DNA from: Pseudomonas profundi | Lineage (GTDB): Bacteria > Pseudomonadota > Gammaproteobacteria > Pseudomonadales > Pseudomonadaceae | Length of the DNA: 64,000 bases | Direction: 5' to 3' | Assembly (NCBI RefSeq): GCF_008638305.1 | Contig: NZ_VTPZ01000002.1 | Location: 372,001 to 436,000, forward strand | Shown: piece by piece, positions 32,713 to 42,190 of the stretch | Layout: each line of letters opens with the position of its first letter | Position numbering within the stretch: position 1 is the first letter of the stretch | The notes under the pieces: generated by a model | The model's database searches: none | What the model was told of the DNA's origin: nothing | Seen by the model: the letters and a program-made list of their open reading frames with translations, nothing else | Position numbers and translations under genes: made by a program

Positions 32713-33995
32713 GCCACTTCGGGGTCGTGGCGCCGCCTTTCCCGAGTCATTTCAAGGTATTCCAGGCGCTCGCCATCGAGCTGATCGAGCGGGGTCATCG
32801 CGTCACTTTTTTCCATCAGGCAGATACTGCGGCCTGGCTCGACGATGGGCGGATCGGTTTTCATACCCTCGGATGCGACACACACCCGCCGGGCAGTCTC
32901 GCCGCGACGCTGCGCTGCGCGGCCAACCCAGGCGGGGTGCTGGCACTGCGCCGGCTCATCGGCGATATGGCGCGGACTACCGATATGCTCTGCCGTGAGC
33001 TGCCTGCCCAGCTCGATGCGCTGGGTATCGATGCGCTGCTCTGCGATCAAATGGAAGCCGCCGGTGGACTGGTCGCCGAGGGCTGTGGCCGGCCCTTCGT
33101 ATCGCTTGCCTGCGCCCTCCCGGTCAACCGCGAGGCTGGGGTGCCGCTGCCGGTCATGCCAATGGCCTACGAAGACAGCGAGCGGGCGCGGCAGATCTAT
33201 CAGGGCAGTACCCGGGTCTACGACTGGCTGATGGGTGCTCACCGGCAGACGGTGGCCCGGCATGCGCAGCGTTTCGGGCTGTCGCCCCGCGAGGGTCTCC
33301 ACGAGTGCCTCTCGCCCAGTGCGCAGATCAGCCAGACCCTGCCCGGTTTCGACTTCCCTCGTCGGGCGCTCCCGGACCACTTTCACCATGTGGGCCCGCT
33401 GCGCTCGGTCGAGGAGGTCAGTCGGCCGCTGATTATCCAGCCAGACCCCGATAGGCCGCTGGTCTTCGCCTCGCTGGGAACCCTCCTGGGTCACCGTTTC
33501 GGCTTGTTCAAGCGGATCGCCCGGGCCTGCGCCGGGCTCGATGTGCAATTGCTGCTGGCCCATTGCGGCGGCCTGGATGCAGGACAGGAAGATCAGCTAC
33601 GGCGTGCCGGCGCGACCTGGGTCACCGATTTCGCGCCGCAGCAGGCAGTACTCGAGCAGGCTAGCGCGGTGATCACCCACGGCGGCCTGAACGCGGTTAT
33701 GGATGCCATTGCCAGCCGCACCCCCATGCTGGTCACGCCCATTGCCTTCGATCAGGCCGGCGTGGCTGCTCGCGTCGAGCATGCCGGCATCGGTCTGAAG
33801 GCGTCGCCTCGTTTCGCCGGGCCCGGCACGCTGCGCAAAGGACTGGAGCGGCTACTGCAGGGCAGCGAGTTTTCAGCCGGGCTGGAGCGGCTTCGCAAGC
33901 AGGCACTCGTCGCCGGTGGCACCCGCGCCGCGGCTGATATTGTTGAACAGGCATTGCGCAGCGGCCGTCCGGTGCTCGCGGTGAACGCTGCGTGA
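32709..33995 (+). CDS. crtX: Zeaxanthin glucosyltransferase CrtX
   Basis: GT1-family glycosyltransferase that glucosylates the hydroxyl groups of zeaxanthin. The 428-residue protein opens [20 protein letters not shown]. It carries the UDP-sugar-binding signature [19 protein letters not shown], followed by [18 protein letters not shown]. It starts with GTG overlapping the fni stop, and its own stop overlaps the crtY GTG, showing tight coupling. Confidence 0.93.
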   Translation: MSHFGVVAPPFPSHFKVFQALAIELIERGHRVTFFHQADTAAWLDDGRIGFHTLGCDTHPPGSLAATLRCAANPGGVLALRRLIGDMARTTDMLCRELPAQLDALGIDALLCDQMEAAGGLVAEGCGRPFVSLACALPVNREAGVPLPVMPMAYEDSERARQIYQGSTRVYDWLMGAHRQTVARHAQRFGLSPREGLHECLSPSAQISQTLPGFDFPRRALPDHFHHVGPLRSVEEVSRPLIIQPDPDRPLVFASLGTLLGHRFGLFKRIARACAGLDVQLLLAHCGGLDAGQEDQLRRAGATWVTDFAPQQAVLEQASAVITHGGLNAVMDAIASRTPMLVTPIAFDQAGVAARVEHAGIGLKASPRFAGPGTLRKGLERLLQGSEFSAGLERLRKQALVAGGTRAAADIVEQALRSGRPVLAVNAA

Positions 33996-35164
33996 GTGCC
34001 GCCTGGGATCTGATCCTGGTCGGAGCCGGGCTGGCTAATGGGCTGATTGCCTGGCGGCTCAGGCAGCTGCGCCCTGAATTGAGGGTGCTGTTGCTCGAGG
34101 CCGGTGCGGTGCCCGGCGGCAACCACACGTGGTCGTTCCAGGCCTCGGACCTGACGTCCGCGCAGCTGGAGTGGCTCGATCGGCTGATCGGTGCCCGCTG
34201 GGACGGCTACGAGGTACGTTTCCCGACCCTGCAACGACAGCTCGAAAGTCCTTATTGCAGCATCTTCTCTGAACGCTTCGCCGAGGTCGTTTCCGTCGAT
34301 CTGGGCGACTGTTTGCGCACGTCCACCGCGGTCCGGTCGCTGGGCCCAACCTGGGTAGAGCTTGAAAGCGGCGAGCGCATCGAGGCGCAGGCCGTTATCG
34401 ATGGGCGGGGCGTCGAGCGCAGCCCGCATCTTGCTCTGGGTTACCAGGCGTTCGTAGGCCAGGAGCTGCGCCTGACGAAGCCCCATGGTCTGACGCGGCC
34501 GATTCTCATGGATGCCACAGTGAGCCAGGGGCAGGGCTACCGTTTCGTCTACGTGCTGCCCTTTGCTCCGGATCGTCTGCTCATCGAGGATACCCATTAC
34601 ATCGATGCGCCAGTGGTGGACGACGGGCTACTGCGCGAACACATCGCTGCCTACGCCAGCGCTCAGGGCTGGTCCGTCGCGCAGGTGCTGCGCGAGGAGC
34701 AGGGCGTTCTGCCGATCACCCTGGCAGGCAACTTTTCACAGTTCTGGCAGGCCGCAGAGGGCCAGCCCCGTAGCGGGCTGCGCGCGGGGCTCTTCCACGC
34801 CACCACCGGCTATTCGCTACCGCATGCGGTGCGTCTGGCGGAAATGATCTGCGATGCGTCAGAGCTGGATGCCGGGTCGTTATTTAGCTGTATCCGGAGT
34901 CAGGCCGAGCAGGAGTGGCGCCGTCAGGGGTTCTTCCGCCTGCTCAATCGCATGCTGTTCCTGGCCGGCAAGCCGGAACAACGCTGGCAGGTGATGCAAC
35001 GCTTTTACGGGCTGCCCGCGGATCTCATACAGCGTTTTTACGCAGGCCGGCTCAGTGCGCCGGACAAAATGCGCATCCTGACCGGGAAACCGCCAGTCCC
35101 GGTGCTGGCCGCTGCCAGAGCGGCGATCGCCGTTACCCCACAGCAGATAAGGAATAGAGCATGA
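33992..35164 (+). CDS. crtY: Lycopene beta-cyclase CrtY
   Basis: Flavin-dependent cyclase forming beta-rings on lycopene. The 390-residue protein begins with a dinucleotide-binding GAGLANGLIAWRL and has the cyclase pattern YRFVYVLPFAPDRLLIEDT. The C-terminal part holds FFRLLNRMLFLAG and ERFYG-like QRFYGLPADLIQRFYAG. It starts with GTG in a 4-bp overlap with crtX and ends in an ATGA overlap with crtI. Confidence 0.94.
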   Translation: MSAAWDLILVGAGLANGLIAWRLRQLRPELRVLLLEAGAVPGGNHTWSFQASDLTSAQLEWLDRLIGARWDGYEVRFPTLQRQLESPYCSIFSERFAEVVSVDLGDCLRTSTAVRSLGPTWVELESGERIEAQAVIDGRGVERSPHLALGYQAFVGQELRLTKPHGLTRPILMDATVSQGQGYRFVYVLPFAPDRLLIEDTHYIDAPVVDDGLLREHIAAYASAQGWSVAQVLREEQGVLPITLAGNFSQFWQAAEGQPRSGLRAGLFHATTGYSLPHAVRLAEMICDASELDAGSLFSCIRSQAEQEWRRQGFFRLLNRMLFLAGKPEQRWQVMQRFYGLPADLIQRFYAGRLSAPDKMRILTGKPPVPVLAAARAAIAVTPQQIRNRA

Positions 35165-36645
35165 AGGCTGATAAGCGCGCTGTGGTCATCGGCGCCGGCT
35201 TCGGCGGGTTGGCACTGGCTATCCGCCTGCAGGCGGGAGGTTACCAGACCACGGTGTTGGAAAAGCGCGACAAGCCGGGCGGCCGTGCTTACGTATACGA
35301 AGATCAGGGTTTCACTTTCGATGCAGGGCCGACAGTGATTACCGACCCCTCGGCCCTCGAAGAGCTTTTCACGCTGGCAGGCAAGCGCATGGAAGACTAC
35401 GTTGAGCTGCTTCCGGTGGCGCCGTTCTACCGGCTTTGCTGGGAAGATGCACCGCCCTTCGACTATGCCAATGATCAGGCTGAGCTGGATCGCCAGATTG
35501 GCGAGCGCAGTCCGGAGGATGTGGAGGGCTATCGCCGTTTTCTGGCGTACTCAAAAGACGTGTTCCGGGAGGGCTACCTCAAGCTGGGCGCAGTACCTTT
35601 TCTGTCGTTCAGGGACATGGTGAGCGCCGCACCGCAACTTGCACGGCTGCAGGCCTGGCGCAGTGTCTACAGCATGGTGTCGCACTTCATCAAGGACTCG
35701 CATCTGCGCCAGGCGTTCTCGTTCCATTCACTGCTGGTGGGCGGCAACCCCTTCGCCACCTCGTCGATCTATACCCTGATCCACGCTCTGGAACGGGAAT
35801 GGGGGGTGTGGTTTCCACGGGGCGGCACCGGCGCGCTGATCAACGGCATGGTTCGGCTGCTGGAGGGCCTGGGCGGCAGGGTCGAATTGAATGCCGAGGT
35901 GGCTGATATCGAGGTGCGCGATAACCGCGTCCGGGCGGTCAGGGTGCAGGATGGTCGCCGCTTCGAACTGGATGCGCTCGCTTCCAACGCCGACGTCGTG
36001 CACACCTACGACCGCCTGCTGCGGCGCCATCCGCGCGGCCCCAGGAACGCCCGGGCGCTCAAGCGAAAGCGCTTCAGTATGTCGCTATTTGTAATCTATT
36101 TCGGGCTGAGCAAAGTGCCGGAAAATCTTCAGCACCATACCGTCTGTTTCGGCCCGCGCTATCGCGAGCTGATCGACGAGATTTTCAAGAGCGAAACCCT
36201 GGCCGGCGACTTTTCCCTCTACCTGCACGCCCCCTGCGTGACCGACCCCTCGCTGGCGCCGCCTGGTGGCAGTGCTCATTACGTACTGGCGCCTGTGCCT
36301 CATCTCGGTAATGCGCCAATCGACTGGGAGGTTGAAGGGCCGCGCTATCGGGACCGCATCCTCGACTATCTCGAACAGCACTACATCAAGGATCTGCGGG
36401 CGAATCTGGTCACCTGCCGGCATTTCACCCCTTTTGATTTTCGCGATGAGCTCAACTCGCACCTGGGGTCGGCGTTCTCGCTGGAACCGATCCTCACCCA
36501 GAGCGCATGGTTCCGCCCGCACAATCGGGATTCGGAGATTCGCAATCTGTATCTGGTCGGTGCGGGCACGCATCCGGGCGCCGGCGTACCCGGCGTTGTC
36601 GGCTCGGCCAAGGCGACGGCCGGGCTGATGCTGGAGGACAACTGA
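35161..36645 (+). CDS. crtI: Phytoene desaturase CrtI
   Basis: FAD-dependent desaturase/isomerase converting phytoene to lycopene in four steps. The 494-residue product has the N-terminal FAD motif VVIGAGFGGLALAIRLQ, then KRDKPGGRAYVYEDQGFTFD. The C-terminal carotenoid-desaturase signature is NLYLVGAGTHPGAGVPGV. The stop overlaps the crtB start by one base (TGATG). Confidence 0.97.
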   Translation: MKADKRAVVIGAGFGGLALAIRLQAGGYQTTVLEKRDKPGGRAYVYEDQGFTFDAGPTVITDPSALEELFTLAGKRMEDYVELLPVAPFYRLCWEDAPPFDYANDQAELDRQIGERSPEDVEGYRRFLAYSKDVFREGYLKLGAVPFLSFRDMVSAAPQLARLQAWRSVYSMVSHFIKDSHLRQAFSFHSLLVGGNPFATSSIYTLIHALEREWGVWFPRGGTGALINGMVRLLEGLGGRVELNAEVADIEVRDNRVRAVRVQDGRRFELDALASNADVVHTYDRLLRRHPRGPRNARALKRKRFSMSLFVIYFGLSKVPENLQHHTVCFGPRYRELIDEIFKSETLAGDFSLYLHAPCVTDPSLAPPGGSAHYVLAPVPHLGNAPIDWEVEGPRYRDRILDYLEQHYIKDLRANLVTCRHFTPFDFRDELNSHLGSAFSLEPILTQSAWFRPHNRDSEIRNLYLVGAGTHPGAGVPGVVGSAKATAGLMLEDN

Positions 36646-37562
36646 TGGACGCCCTGGCCGACCACGCGACCCGCACCATTCGCGCTGGGTCCAAGAGTTT
36701 TTCCGCCGCATCGCGTCTGTTCGAGCCGGACACCCGGCGCAGCGCCGTGCTGCTCTACGCTTGGTGTCGCCATTGCGATGATGTGATCGACGGTCAGCTG
36801 CTGGGAATGGAGCAGGCCGGCGCGGCGAGCACTGCGCAGGAACGTCTGGCCGAGCTGGAGGATGCTACCCGGCGGGCCTATTGCGGAGAGCAGATGAACG
36901 ATCCGGCCTTCGCCGCCTTTCAGGCGGTAGCCATCAAGCACGCTATCCCGCAGCGGCACGCACTGGATCACCTGCGCGGCTTCGCCATGGACGTCGAAGA
37001 GCGGCGCTACCTGCGCATCGAGGACACACTGGAATACTGCTACCACGTCGCGGGTGTGGTAGGCGTGATGATGGCGATCATTATGGGTGCGCGGGATGAG
37101 CCGACACTGGACCGCGCCAGTGATCTGGGTATTGCCTTCCAGTTGACCAACATCGCCCGCGACATCATCGAGGATGCGGCGATCGGACGCTGTTACCTGC
37201 CGGCGGACTGGCTTGAGGAGTTCAGGATTTCCCCGCACGAGCTGGGCCAGCGTCGCCATCGTCCAGCCGTGGCGGTGATGGCGAAACGTCTGGTGGAGAT
37301 GGCCGAGCCATATTACGTTTCAGCCCTACAGGGACTGCCCGCGCTGCCGCCAAGATCCGCCTGGGCCGTTGCCACCGCCCATGGGGTTTACCGCGAGATC
37401 GGAGTCAAGGTGGTCGAACGGGGAGAGCAGGCCTGGGACAGTCGAACCTTCACCAGCCGGGCGGATAAGCTGCGACTTGTAGCGCGAGGCGGCTGGCAGG
37501 TCTGGGCTGCGCGCCGGCGTGAACCTACGCCGCGCCCGGCTCTTTTTCGCCGTCCCCGGTAG
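36645..37562 (+). CDS. crtB: 15-cis-phytoene synthase CrtB
   Basis: Head-to-head condensation of two GGPP to phytoene, the committed carotenoid step. From ATG 36645 the protein has 305 residues. The Mg-binding motifs are DDVID at 45-49 and DIIED at 173-177, with SKSFSAASRLF near the N-terminus and CYLPADWL after the second motif. An earlier in-frame start at 36507 lies inside crtI and is rejected. Its last 38 bp overlap the 3' end of convergent crtZ. Confidence 0.96.
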   Translation: MDALADHATRTIRAGSKSFSAASRLFEPDTRRSAVLLYAWCRHCDDVIDGQLLGMEQAGAASTAQERLAELEDATRRAYCGEQMNDPAFAAFQAVAIKHAIPQRHALDHLRGFAMDVEERRYLRIEDTLEYCYHVAGVVGVMMAIIMGARDEPTLDRASDLGIAFQLTNIARDIIEDAAIGRCYLPADWLEEFRISPHELGQRRHRPAVAVMAKRLVEMAEPYYVSALQGLPALPPRSAWAVATAHGVYREIGVKVVERGEQAWDSRTFTSRADKLRLVARGGWQVWAARRREPTPRPALFRRPR

Positions 37563-38052
37563 CCTCGTCGTTACGAGCGAGGCGCCCATGGTGCAATTCC
37601 CGCAACTGACGCCGCAGCGTGGGAACCGGTGGTGCGATCAGAAAACCGAAGGATACACAGCCCTCCCGACCCTGAACGGCGTGGTGCATCAGATGCGCCT
37701 GATAGAGGCGTTTCAGGTAGCCGCTGCGCGGTACATAGCGAAATGGCCAGCGGCGGTGAACCAAACCGTCGTGGGCCAGGAAGTAAAGCATGCCGTAGGC
37801 CGTCATCCCGGCGCCAATCCACTCCAGCGGAGGGTGGCCTGCGGTACCCAGAGCAATCAGTACGATGGCCACCCCGGCGAAGACCACCGCGTACAAATCA
37901 TTCTTCTCGAACCAGCCGCTACGCGGCTCGTGATGCGATTTATGCCAACCCCAGCCCCAGCCGTGCATCACATATTTGTGCGCCCACCAGGCGAAGGCTT
38001 CCATTCCCGCAACAGTGGCGAGAAATACCAGTAGATTAGTCAACAGCCCCAT
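37525..38052 (-). CDS. crtZ: Beta-carotene hydroxylase CrtZ
   Basis: Non-heme di-iron membrane hydroxylase adding 3-hydroxyls to beta-carotene rings to give zeaxanthin. The 175-residue protein shows the histidine boxes H25-x4-H30, H37-x2-H40-H41, H94-x4-H99 and H120-x2-H123-H124 among four hydrophobic segments. It faces the crtXYIB operon and overlaps the crtB end, as the convergent crtZ does in Pantoea clusters. No ketolase (crtW) gene is present nearby. Confidence 0.95.
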   Translation of the reverse strand: MGLLTNLLVFLATVAGMEAFAWWAHKYVMHGWGWGWHKSHHEPRSGWFEKNDLYAVVFAGVAIVLIALGTAGHPPLEWIGAGMTAYGMLYFLAHDGLVHRRWPFRYVPRSGYLKRLYQAHLMHHAVQGREGCVSFGFLIAPPVPTLRRQLRELHHGRLARNDEATGDGEKEPGAA

Positions 38053-38114
38053 AAGCTGAGCTCCCGGGAAGTGTCAGTGGCCATTCTAGATTGAGTCGCC
38101 AGGGCTGGGCAGGG

Positions 38115-38639
38115 TCATTGGTCCGCAGGTTCTGGGTCCGCAGTCGTATTCGTGTCCTTAACGGGATCGAGCGCCTCTAACGCCAGGCGCAGAGCAGCGG
38201 CGGAGTCGAAGCGCTGCCGCTCGACGATCCGGCTGTCTTCCAGTTCAAGCCAGAGTACCTCGCTGCGCTCCTCCACATACCGGCTTGCCACCTGATCCTC
38301 CCGGTCCAGGAGAATGCGGTACGGTGCAGAGCGCATGGAGGGGACCATCATGCGGTTGGCTATCAGCCGGGGGACATGGGTAATGTCTGCAACGTATACC
38401 ACCTTGCGCTGCGCCAGCCAGCCCTCTGGCTGGTCCTTGATCGCATCATTTACCAGCCCTGCAGCGCCCTTGCTTGCAGCGATAAGCATGACGCGTTCGT
38501 CCGGGTCGAAGGTGTAGGGCTCGTCGAACTGATCGGATAGGGTCCATGGCTCGATATGGTCAGCGGTCTGCGCGGTGGGTTGGTCCGCCTGCACTGTGGG
38601 AATCAGCAGCAGGCTCAGGGCGAAAAGCAGCGTTTTCAT
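38115..38639 (-). CDS. Exported thioredoxin-fold-like protein, unknown function
   Basis: A 174-residue protein with a clear signal peptide (to VQADQ). The body resembles a thioredoxin-like or YtfJ-type fold: WTLSDQFDEPYTFDPDERVMLI, then VVYVADITHVPRLI and PYRILLDREDQVASRY. No CxxC redox motif is present, so it would not be a disulfide oxidoreductase. The C-terminus is acidic. I infer the fold from pattern only. It stands alone between crtZ and rluE. Confidence 0.7.
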   Translation of the reverse strand: MKTLLFALSLLLIPTVQADQPTAQTADHIEPWTLSDQFDEPYTFDPDERVMLIAASKGAAGLVNDAIKDQPEGWLAQRKVVYVADITHVPRLIANRMMVPSMRSAPYRILLDREDQVASRYVEERSEVLWLELEDSRIVERQRFDSAAALRLALEALDPVKDTNTTADPEPADQ

Positions 38640-38738
38640 GAAGGCTCCGACTCGGTTTGCGTGCTTCCAGAATAGTCGCAGCGGGTGAAGGCGTCATACC
38701 CAATGAGCACCCCGGTTCCGGCGTGCGCGCTAGATCGG

Positions 38739-39368
38739 TTAATTTGGCGTCTTTGGCGTCAGTTCTCGCCAGTGTCCGGGTTGCAGGTCATCCAGCGCCC
38801 AGTCGCCGATGCGCACGCGCACCAGACGCAGGGTAGGCAGACCAACCGCGGCGGTCATCCGCCGCACCTGGCGGTTGCGGCCTTCGCGAATGGTTATTTC
38901 AAGCCAGCTGGTAGGAATGCTTTGGCGAAAGCGCACCGGCGGATCGCGCGGCCATAGTTCGGGCTCGGCTATCACTGCGACCTCTGCCGGGCGGGTTGGC
39001 CCGTCATTCAGCACCGGACCTTTACGCAAGTTTTCCAGCTGTTCGTCGGATGGAGTTCCTTCCACCTGTGCCCAATAGGTTTTCGCCAGCTTGTGCTTTG
39101 GATCGGTAATCCGCGCCTGCAAGCGACCGTCGTTGGTTAGCAGCAGCAATCCTTCGCTGTCTCGATCCAGCCGCCCGGCGGGATAAACGCCGCTGATGTC
39201 GATGAAGTCCTTCAACGTCGCGCGGTCCTGCCCGTCGGTGAACTGCGTCAGTACATTGAACGGTTTGTTGAAGGCGATAAGACGCGGATTGGCTGGCGGC
39301 GCGATTGGTTTGCGACGTGGTTTCGCCAGGGGGCGCTTGGCTGCGAAGGGCTTTCTTGGGTTTTGCAT
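38739..39368 (-). CDS. rluE: 23S rRNA pseudouridine synthase RluE
   Basis: RsuA-family pseudouridine synthase without an S4 domain; E. coli RluE modifies U2457 of 23S rRNA. From ATG 39368 the protein has 209 residues. It begins with a basic, proline-rich tail, then [16 protein letters not shown] and the catalytic [17 protein letters not shown] with its conserved aspartate. The C-terminal [15 protein letters not shown] is also typical. ATG 39398 is an alternative start without a clear ribosome site. Confidence 0.92.
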   Translation of the reverse strand: MQNPRKPFAAKRPLAKPRRKPIAPPANPRLIAFNKPFNVLTQFTDGQDRATLKDFIDISGVYPAGRLDRDSEGLLLLTNDGRLQARITDPKHKLAKTYWAQVEGTPSDEQLENLRKGPVLNDGPTRPAEVAVIAEPELWPRDPPVRFRQSIPTSWLEITIREGRNRQVRRMTAAVGLPTLRLVRVRIGDWALDDLQPGHWRELTPKTPN

Positions 39369-39442
39369 GGATGAGTACTGCAGCGTAAAGCCAGCCATGC
39401 TAGAGCGGTTGGTGACGCAGGTCCAGTAGCGTTTGGTGCGTC

Positions 39443-39739
39443 GCCCACCAACTGTCAGGATTACGCAAGACGCAGTGAACCCATCCCTGGGGGCTTGGTG
39501 AAAACATCCCTGTTTTCAACACTTGCTTCACCCTGGCAGTCGGCGGGCTTGGCCGCGCATCGGCGTGAGACAGAGATCGGAACCGCTTTCGATCTTCCTA
39601 TCAGGCGACTCGAATGTTGTTGCGAAGCGGGGCGACAGGGTTGAGCCGACCGTGCGATGACAGGGATGTCATCGACGAGCTTACAGGGACGTACTTGCAG
39701 CGTGTCGGCGCGGCCCTGACGACTCGCGGCAGCTGACTC
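39443..39739. repeat. Composite inverted-repeat element, unit 1 (locus I)
   Basis: Unit of about 297 bp made of three parts. Module A (39443-39548) is closed by a 17-bp imperfect inverted repeat and contains the hairpin GAAAAC-ATCCCT-GTTTTC at 39500-39517. A middle part follows. Module B (from about 39631) is closed by CGACAGGG...CCCTGACG (one mismatch) and GCCGAC/GTCGGC, and contains GATGAC-AGGGAT-GTCATC at 39656-39673. The two inner loops are exact reverse complements. No credible gene; minus-strand ORFs here are passengers of the repeat. Confidence 0.9.
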
Positions 39740-39815
39740 CGTAACGCCACCAAACGAATACCTGTATTGCTTGAGATAGTTGCGGATAGCGTGAGAGGTG
39801 GCCCGGAGGAGGGCA
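39740..39815. repeat. Conserved spacer between repeat units 1 and 2
   Basis: A 76-bp stretch that is recognisably related to the spacer at 47370-47443 (shared blocks such as ATTGCTTGAG and GGCCCGGAG/GGCCGGAG). The whole pair, not just the single unit, is therefore the duplicated entity. Confidence 0.7.
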
Positions 39816-40113
39816 GCCCGCCGGCTGTCAGGCTTGCGCAAGACGCCGTGAATTCATCCCTGGAGGCTTGACGAAAACATCCCTGTTTTCAACACTTGCG
39901 CCACCCTGACAGCCGGCGGGCTTGGTCGCGCATCGGCGTGAGGCAGAGTTTAGAACCGCTTTCGATCTTCCTATCAGGCGGCTCGAATGTTGATGCGAAG
40001 CGGGGCGACAGGGTTGAGCCGACCGTGCGATGACAGGGATGTCATCGACGAGCTTACAGGGACGTACTTGCAGCGTGTCGGCACGGCCCTGTCGTCACGC
40101 GGCAGCTCACTCC
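39816..40113. repeat. Composite inverted-repeat element, unit 2 (locus I)
   Basis: Same orientation as unit 1, starting 373 bp later. Module A is closed by a perfect 17-bp stem (GCCCGCCGGCTGTCAGG at 39816-39832 with its complement ending at 39921). Inner hairpin GAAAAC-ATCCCT-GTTTTC is at 39873-39890. Module B has the inner hairpin GATGAC-AGGGAT-GTCATC at 40029-40046 and a perfect CGACAGGG/CCCTGTCG outer stem. Ends about 40 bp before the aidB-like stop. Confidence 0.9.
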
Positions 40114-40156
40114 TTATGCTCCAATGAGCGTTATCGTCCTTTCCCCATGCAGAACG

Positions 40157-41806
40157 TCAGTTCTGCATGGGCGCCGAACGTGCCACCAGCGCCTCGACAT
40201 CAAGACCGCGGGGCAGCGTGCCAAAGGCATGCCCGCGCCCTTCGAGACGGCTGGCGATGAAGGCGTCGGATACTGCCTGATTGCCCGCATCCAGCAAGAG
40301 CTTCGCCTGAAGCGCAACGGCAATATCTTCGGTCAGCTGACGGGCGCGGTACTGAATGTCGTCCTTGTCGGCGAAAGCCTGCTGCAGACGCTGGATATGT
40401 GCCGTAAGCCGGGCGTCGCCCTGGCCATTTCCAAGCTCGGCAAAGAGCGCGTCCAGCACGCCGGGCTCCTTCGACAGTGCGCGCAGCACATCAAGGCATT
40501 GCACGTTGCCGGAGCCCTCCCAGATGGAATTGACCGGCGCTTCACGATACAGGCGCGGCAGGATGGTGTCCTCGACATAACCTGCGCCGCCGAGGCATTC
40601 CTGTGCTTCGTTGATCATTGCCGGGGCGCGTTTGCAGATCCAGTATTTGCCGATGGCGGTGACCAGGCGCGCAAATTTCGCTTCCTGTTCATCGTGCGCG
40701 CTGTCCAGCGCCTTGCCCATGCGCATGGTCAGCGCCAGCGCGGCTTCGCTTTCCAGCGCCAGGTCGGCCAGCACGTTCTGCATCAGTGGCTGCTCGACCA
40801 GGGGACGACCGCCCACCTGGCGATGCGTGCAATGGTGAATCGCCTGGATCACGGCCTGGCGCATCAGCGAGCTGGAGCCGATCATGCAGTCGAAACGGGT
40901 CAGCGAGACCATCTCGATAATGGTCGGCACGCCGCGCCCGTCTTCGCCCACCATCCAGGCCAGCGCCCCCCGGAACTCCACCTCGCTCGAGGCGTTGGCC
41001 CAGTTGCCCAGCTTGTTTTTCAGGCGCTGGATATAAAATTCATTACGCGAGCCGTCCGGTCTGTGACGCGGCAGCAAAAAGCAACTCAGGCCCTTGTCGG
41101 TATAGGCGAGGGTAAGGAAAGCATCGCACATCGGCGCTGAACAGAACCACTTGTGGCCGACCAGCTCATAGGCTTCGCCGGGACCACCGAGGCCAACCGG
41201 ATGGGCGCGAGTGGTATTGGCGCGCACATCGGTGCCGCCCTGTTTCTCGGTCATCGCCATGCCGATGGTGGCGCCCGTCTTCTCGGCAATCGGCAGGTTG
41301 CGTGGGTCGTATTCGCGGGACAGTATCTTTGGTAGCCAGGCGTCGGCCAGGTTTGGCTGCAGGCGCAGCGCCGGAACGCAGGCGTAGGTCATGGTCATCG
41401 GGCAGCTGGTGCCGGCTTCTGCCTGGTTATGCAGATACATGGTTGCGGCGCGCGCAACCTGCGCGCCGGGGCGCGGGTCAGTCCATGGTGCAGAGGTAAT
41501 CCCGGCGGCGATGCCCGCTGACATCAATTCATGGTAAGCGGGATGGAACTCGACCAGATCAATGCGATGGCCATAGCGGTCATGGCTTTTGAATTCCGGC
41601 TTGTTTTCATTAGCCAGAAAGCCGGCCGCCATCAGGCGACCGCCAGCCAGCTCACCGTAGCCGGTTAACGCTTCGTCAGCCCAGCCGCCGTCATAACGCC
41701 TTACCCATTCCTGCAGCGGAAGATCCGAGCGGTAGAGGTTGGTGCCTTCCAGTGGCGGCACCTGATTGGTGACTTCGTGGGTTTCCGCGAGGATATCGAG
41801 GCTCAT
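40157..41806 (-). CDS. AidB-like acyl-CoA dehydrogenase
   Basis: Acyl-CoA dehydrogenase-superfamily flavoprotein closest in pattern to E. coli AidB (alkylation-response protein). From ATG 41806 the protein has 549 residues, about AidB length. Visible features are MAMTEKQGGTDVRANTT (FAD/substrate segment), HKWFCSAPMCDAFL and the C-terminal NSIWEGSGNVQCLDVLRAL shared with AidB. AGGAG lies 7 nt before 41806; ATG 41812 is too close to it. AidB binds DNA and has weak isovaleryl-CoA dehydrogenase activity; the role here is inferred. Flanked downstream by repeat locus I. Confidence 0.88.
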   Translation of the reverse strand: MSLDILAETHEVTNQVPPLEGTNLYRSDLPLQEWVRRYDGGWADEALTGYGELAGGRLMAAGFLANENKPEFKSHDRYGHRIDLVEFHPAYHELMSAGIAAGITSAPWTDPRPGAQVARAATMYLHNQAEAGTSCPMTMTYACVPALRLQPNLADAWLPKILSREYDPRNLPIAEKTGATIGMAMTEKQGGTDVRANTTRAHPVGLGGPGEAYELVGHKWFCSAPMCDAFLTLAYTDKGLSCFLLPRHRPDGSRNEFYIQRLKNKLGNWANASSEVEFRGALAWMVGEDGRGVPTIIEMVSLTRFDCMIGSSSLMRQAVIQAIHHCTHRQVGGRPLVEQPLMQNVLADLALESEAALALTMRMGKALDSAHDEQEAKFARLVTAIGKYWICKRAPAMINEAQECLGGAGYVEDTILPRLYREAPVNSIWEGSGNVQCLDVLRALSKEPGVLDALFAELGNGQGDARLTAHIQRLQQAFADKDDIQYRARQLTEDIAVALQAKLLLDAGNQAVSDAFIASRLEGRGHAFGTLPRGLDVEALVARSAPMQN

Positions 41807-41910
41807 GGGCATACTCCTGGCTGCTGACGCAATGGGACGAGCTAAGCCTTGAGCATGCCACTATTGAGACGCCAGCGAAACTGGTCCGCTGCGCGCTGAA
41901 TCAGCGGACA

Positions 41911-42111
41911 TCAGCCGTCAACGCGGCCGATAATGATGGCTTTGATAATAAAACCGAGCACACCCAGGCCGAGCGCGAAGAACAGCACCATGGTGCCGTA
42001 ACGGCCGGCTTTGGATTTCTTGGCCAGGTCCCAGACGATGAACCCCATGAAAGCCACCAGGCCAAATAGCAAAAGGGGCATGGCAAGCGCTTCAAACTGC
42101 TGATAATCCAA
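41911..42111 (-). CDS. DUF2788 family small membrane protein
   Basis: A 66-residue protein with two transmembrane helices separated by LAKKSKAGRYG, the DUF2788 pattern of pseudomonads. The start codon appears to be TTG at 42111, supported by AGGAG 7 nt upstream and by the family's N-terminal sequence before the first helix. The first ATG (42081) would remove ten conserved residues. Function unknown. Confidence 0.82.
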   Translation of the reverse strand: MDYQQFEALAMPLLLFGLVAFMGFIVWDLAKKSKAGRYGTMVLFFALGLGVLGFIIKAIIIGRVDG

Positions 42112-42190
42112 GTGATTGCTCCTGAAAACGAAAAGTCGCTGCGCATTGTACCGGTCCCGGTTGATGCGCTCAGCTTTGATTGATGCTGGT

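Noticed and set aside
30565..38052. A ketolase step giving astaxanthin
   Set aside because: No crtW-like gene; histidine boxes in crtZ fit the hydroxylase only.
39461..39841. Minus-strand ORF of 126 codons through repeat units 1 and 2
   Set aside because: It lies inside the composite repeat, and similar peptides appear in the other locus only because the DNA is repeated. No ribosome site, and composition is unlike the neighbouring genes.
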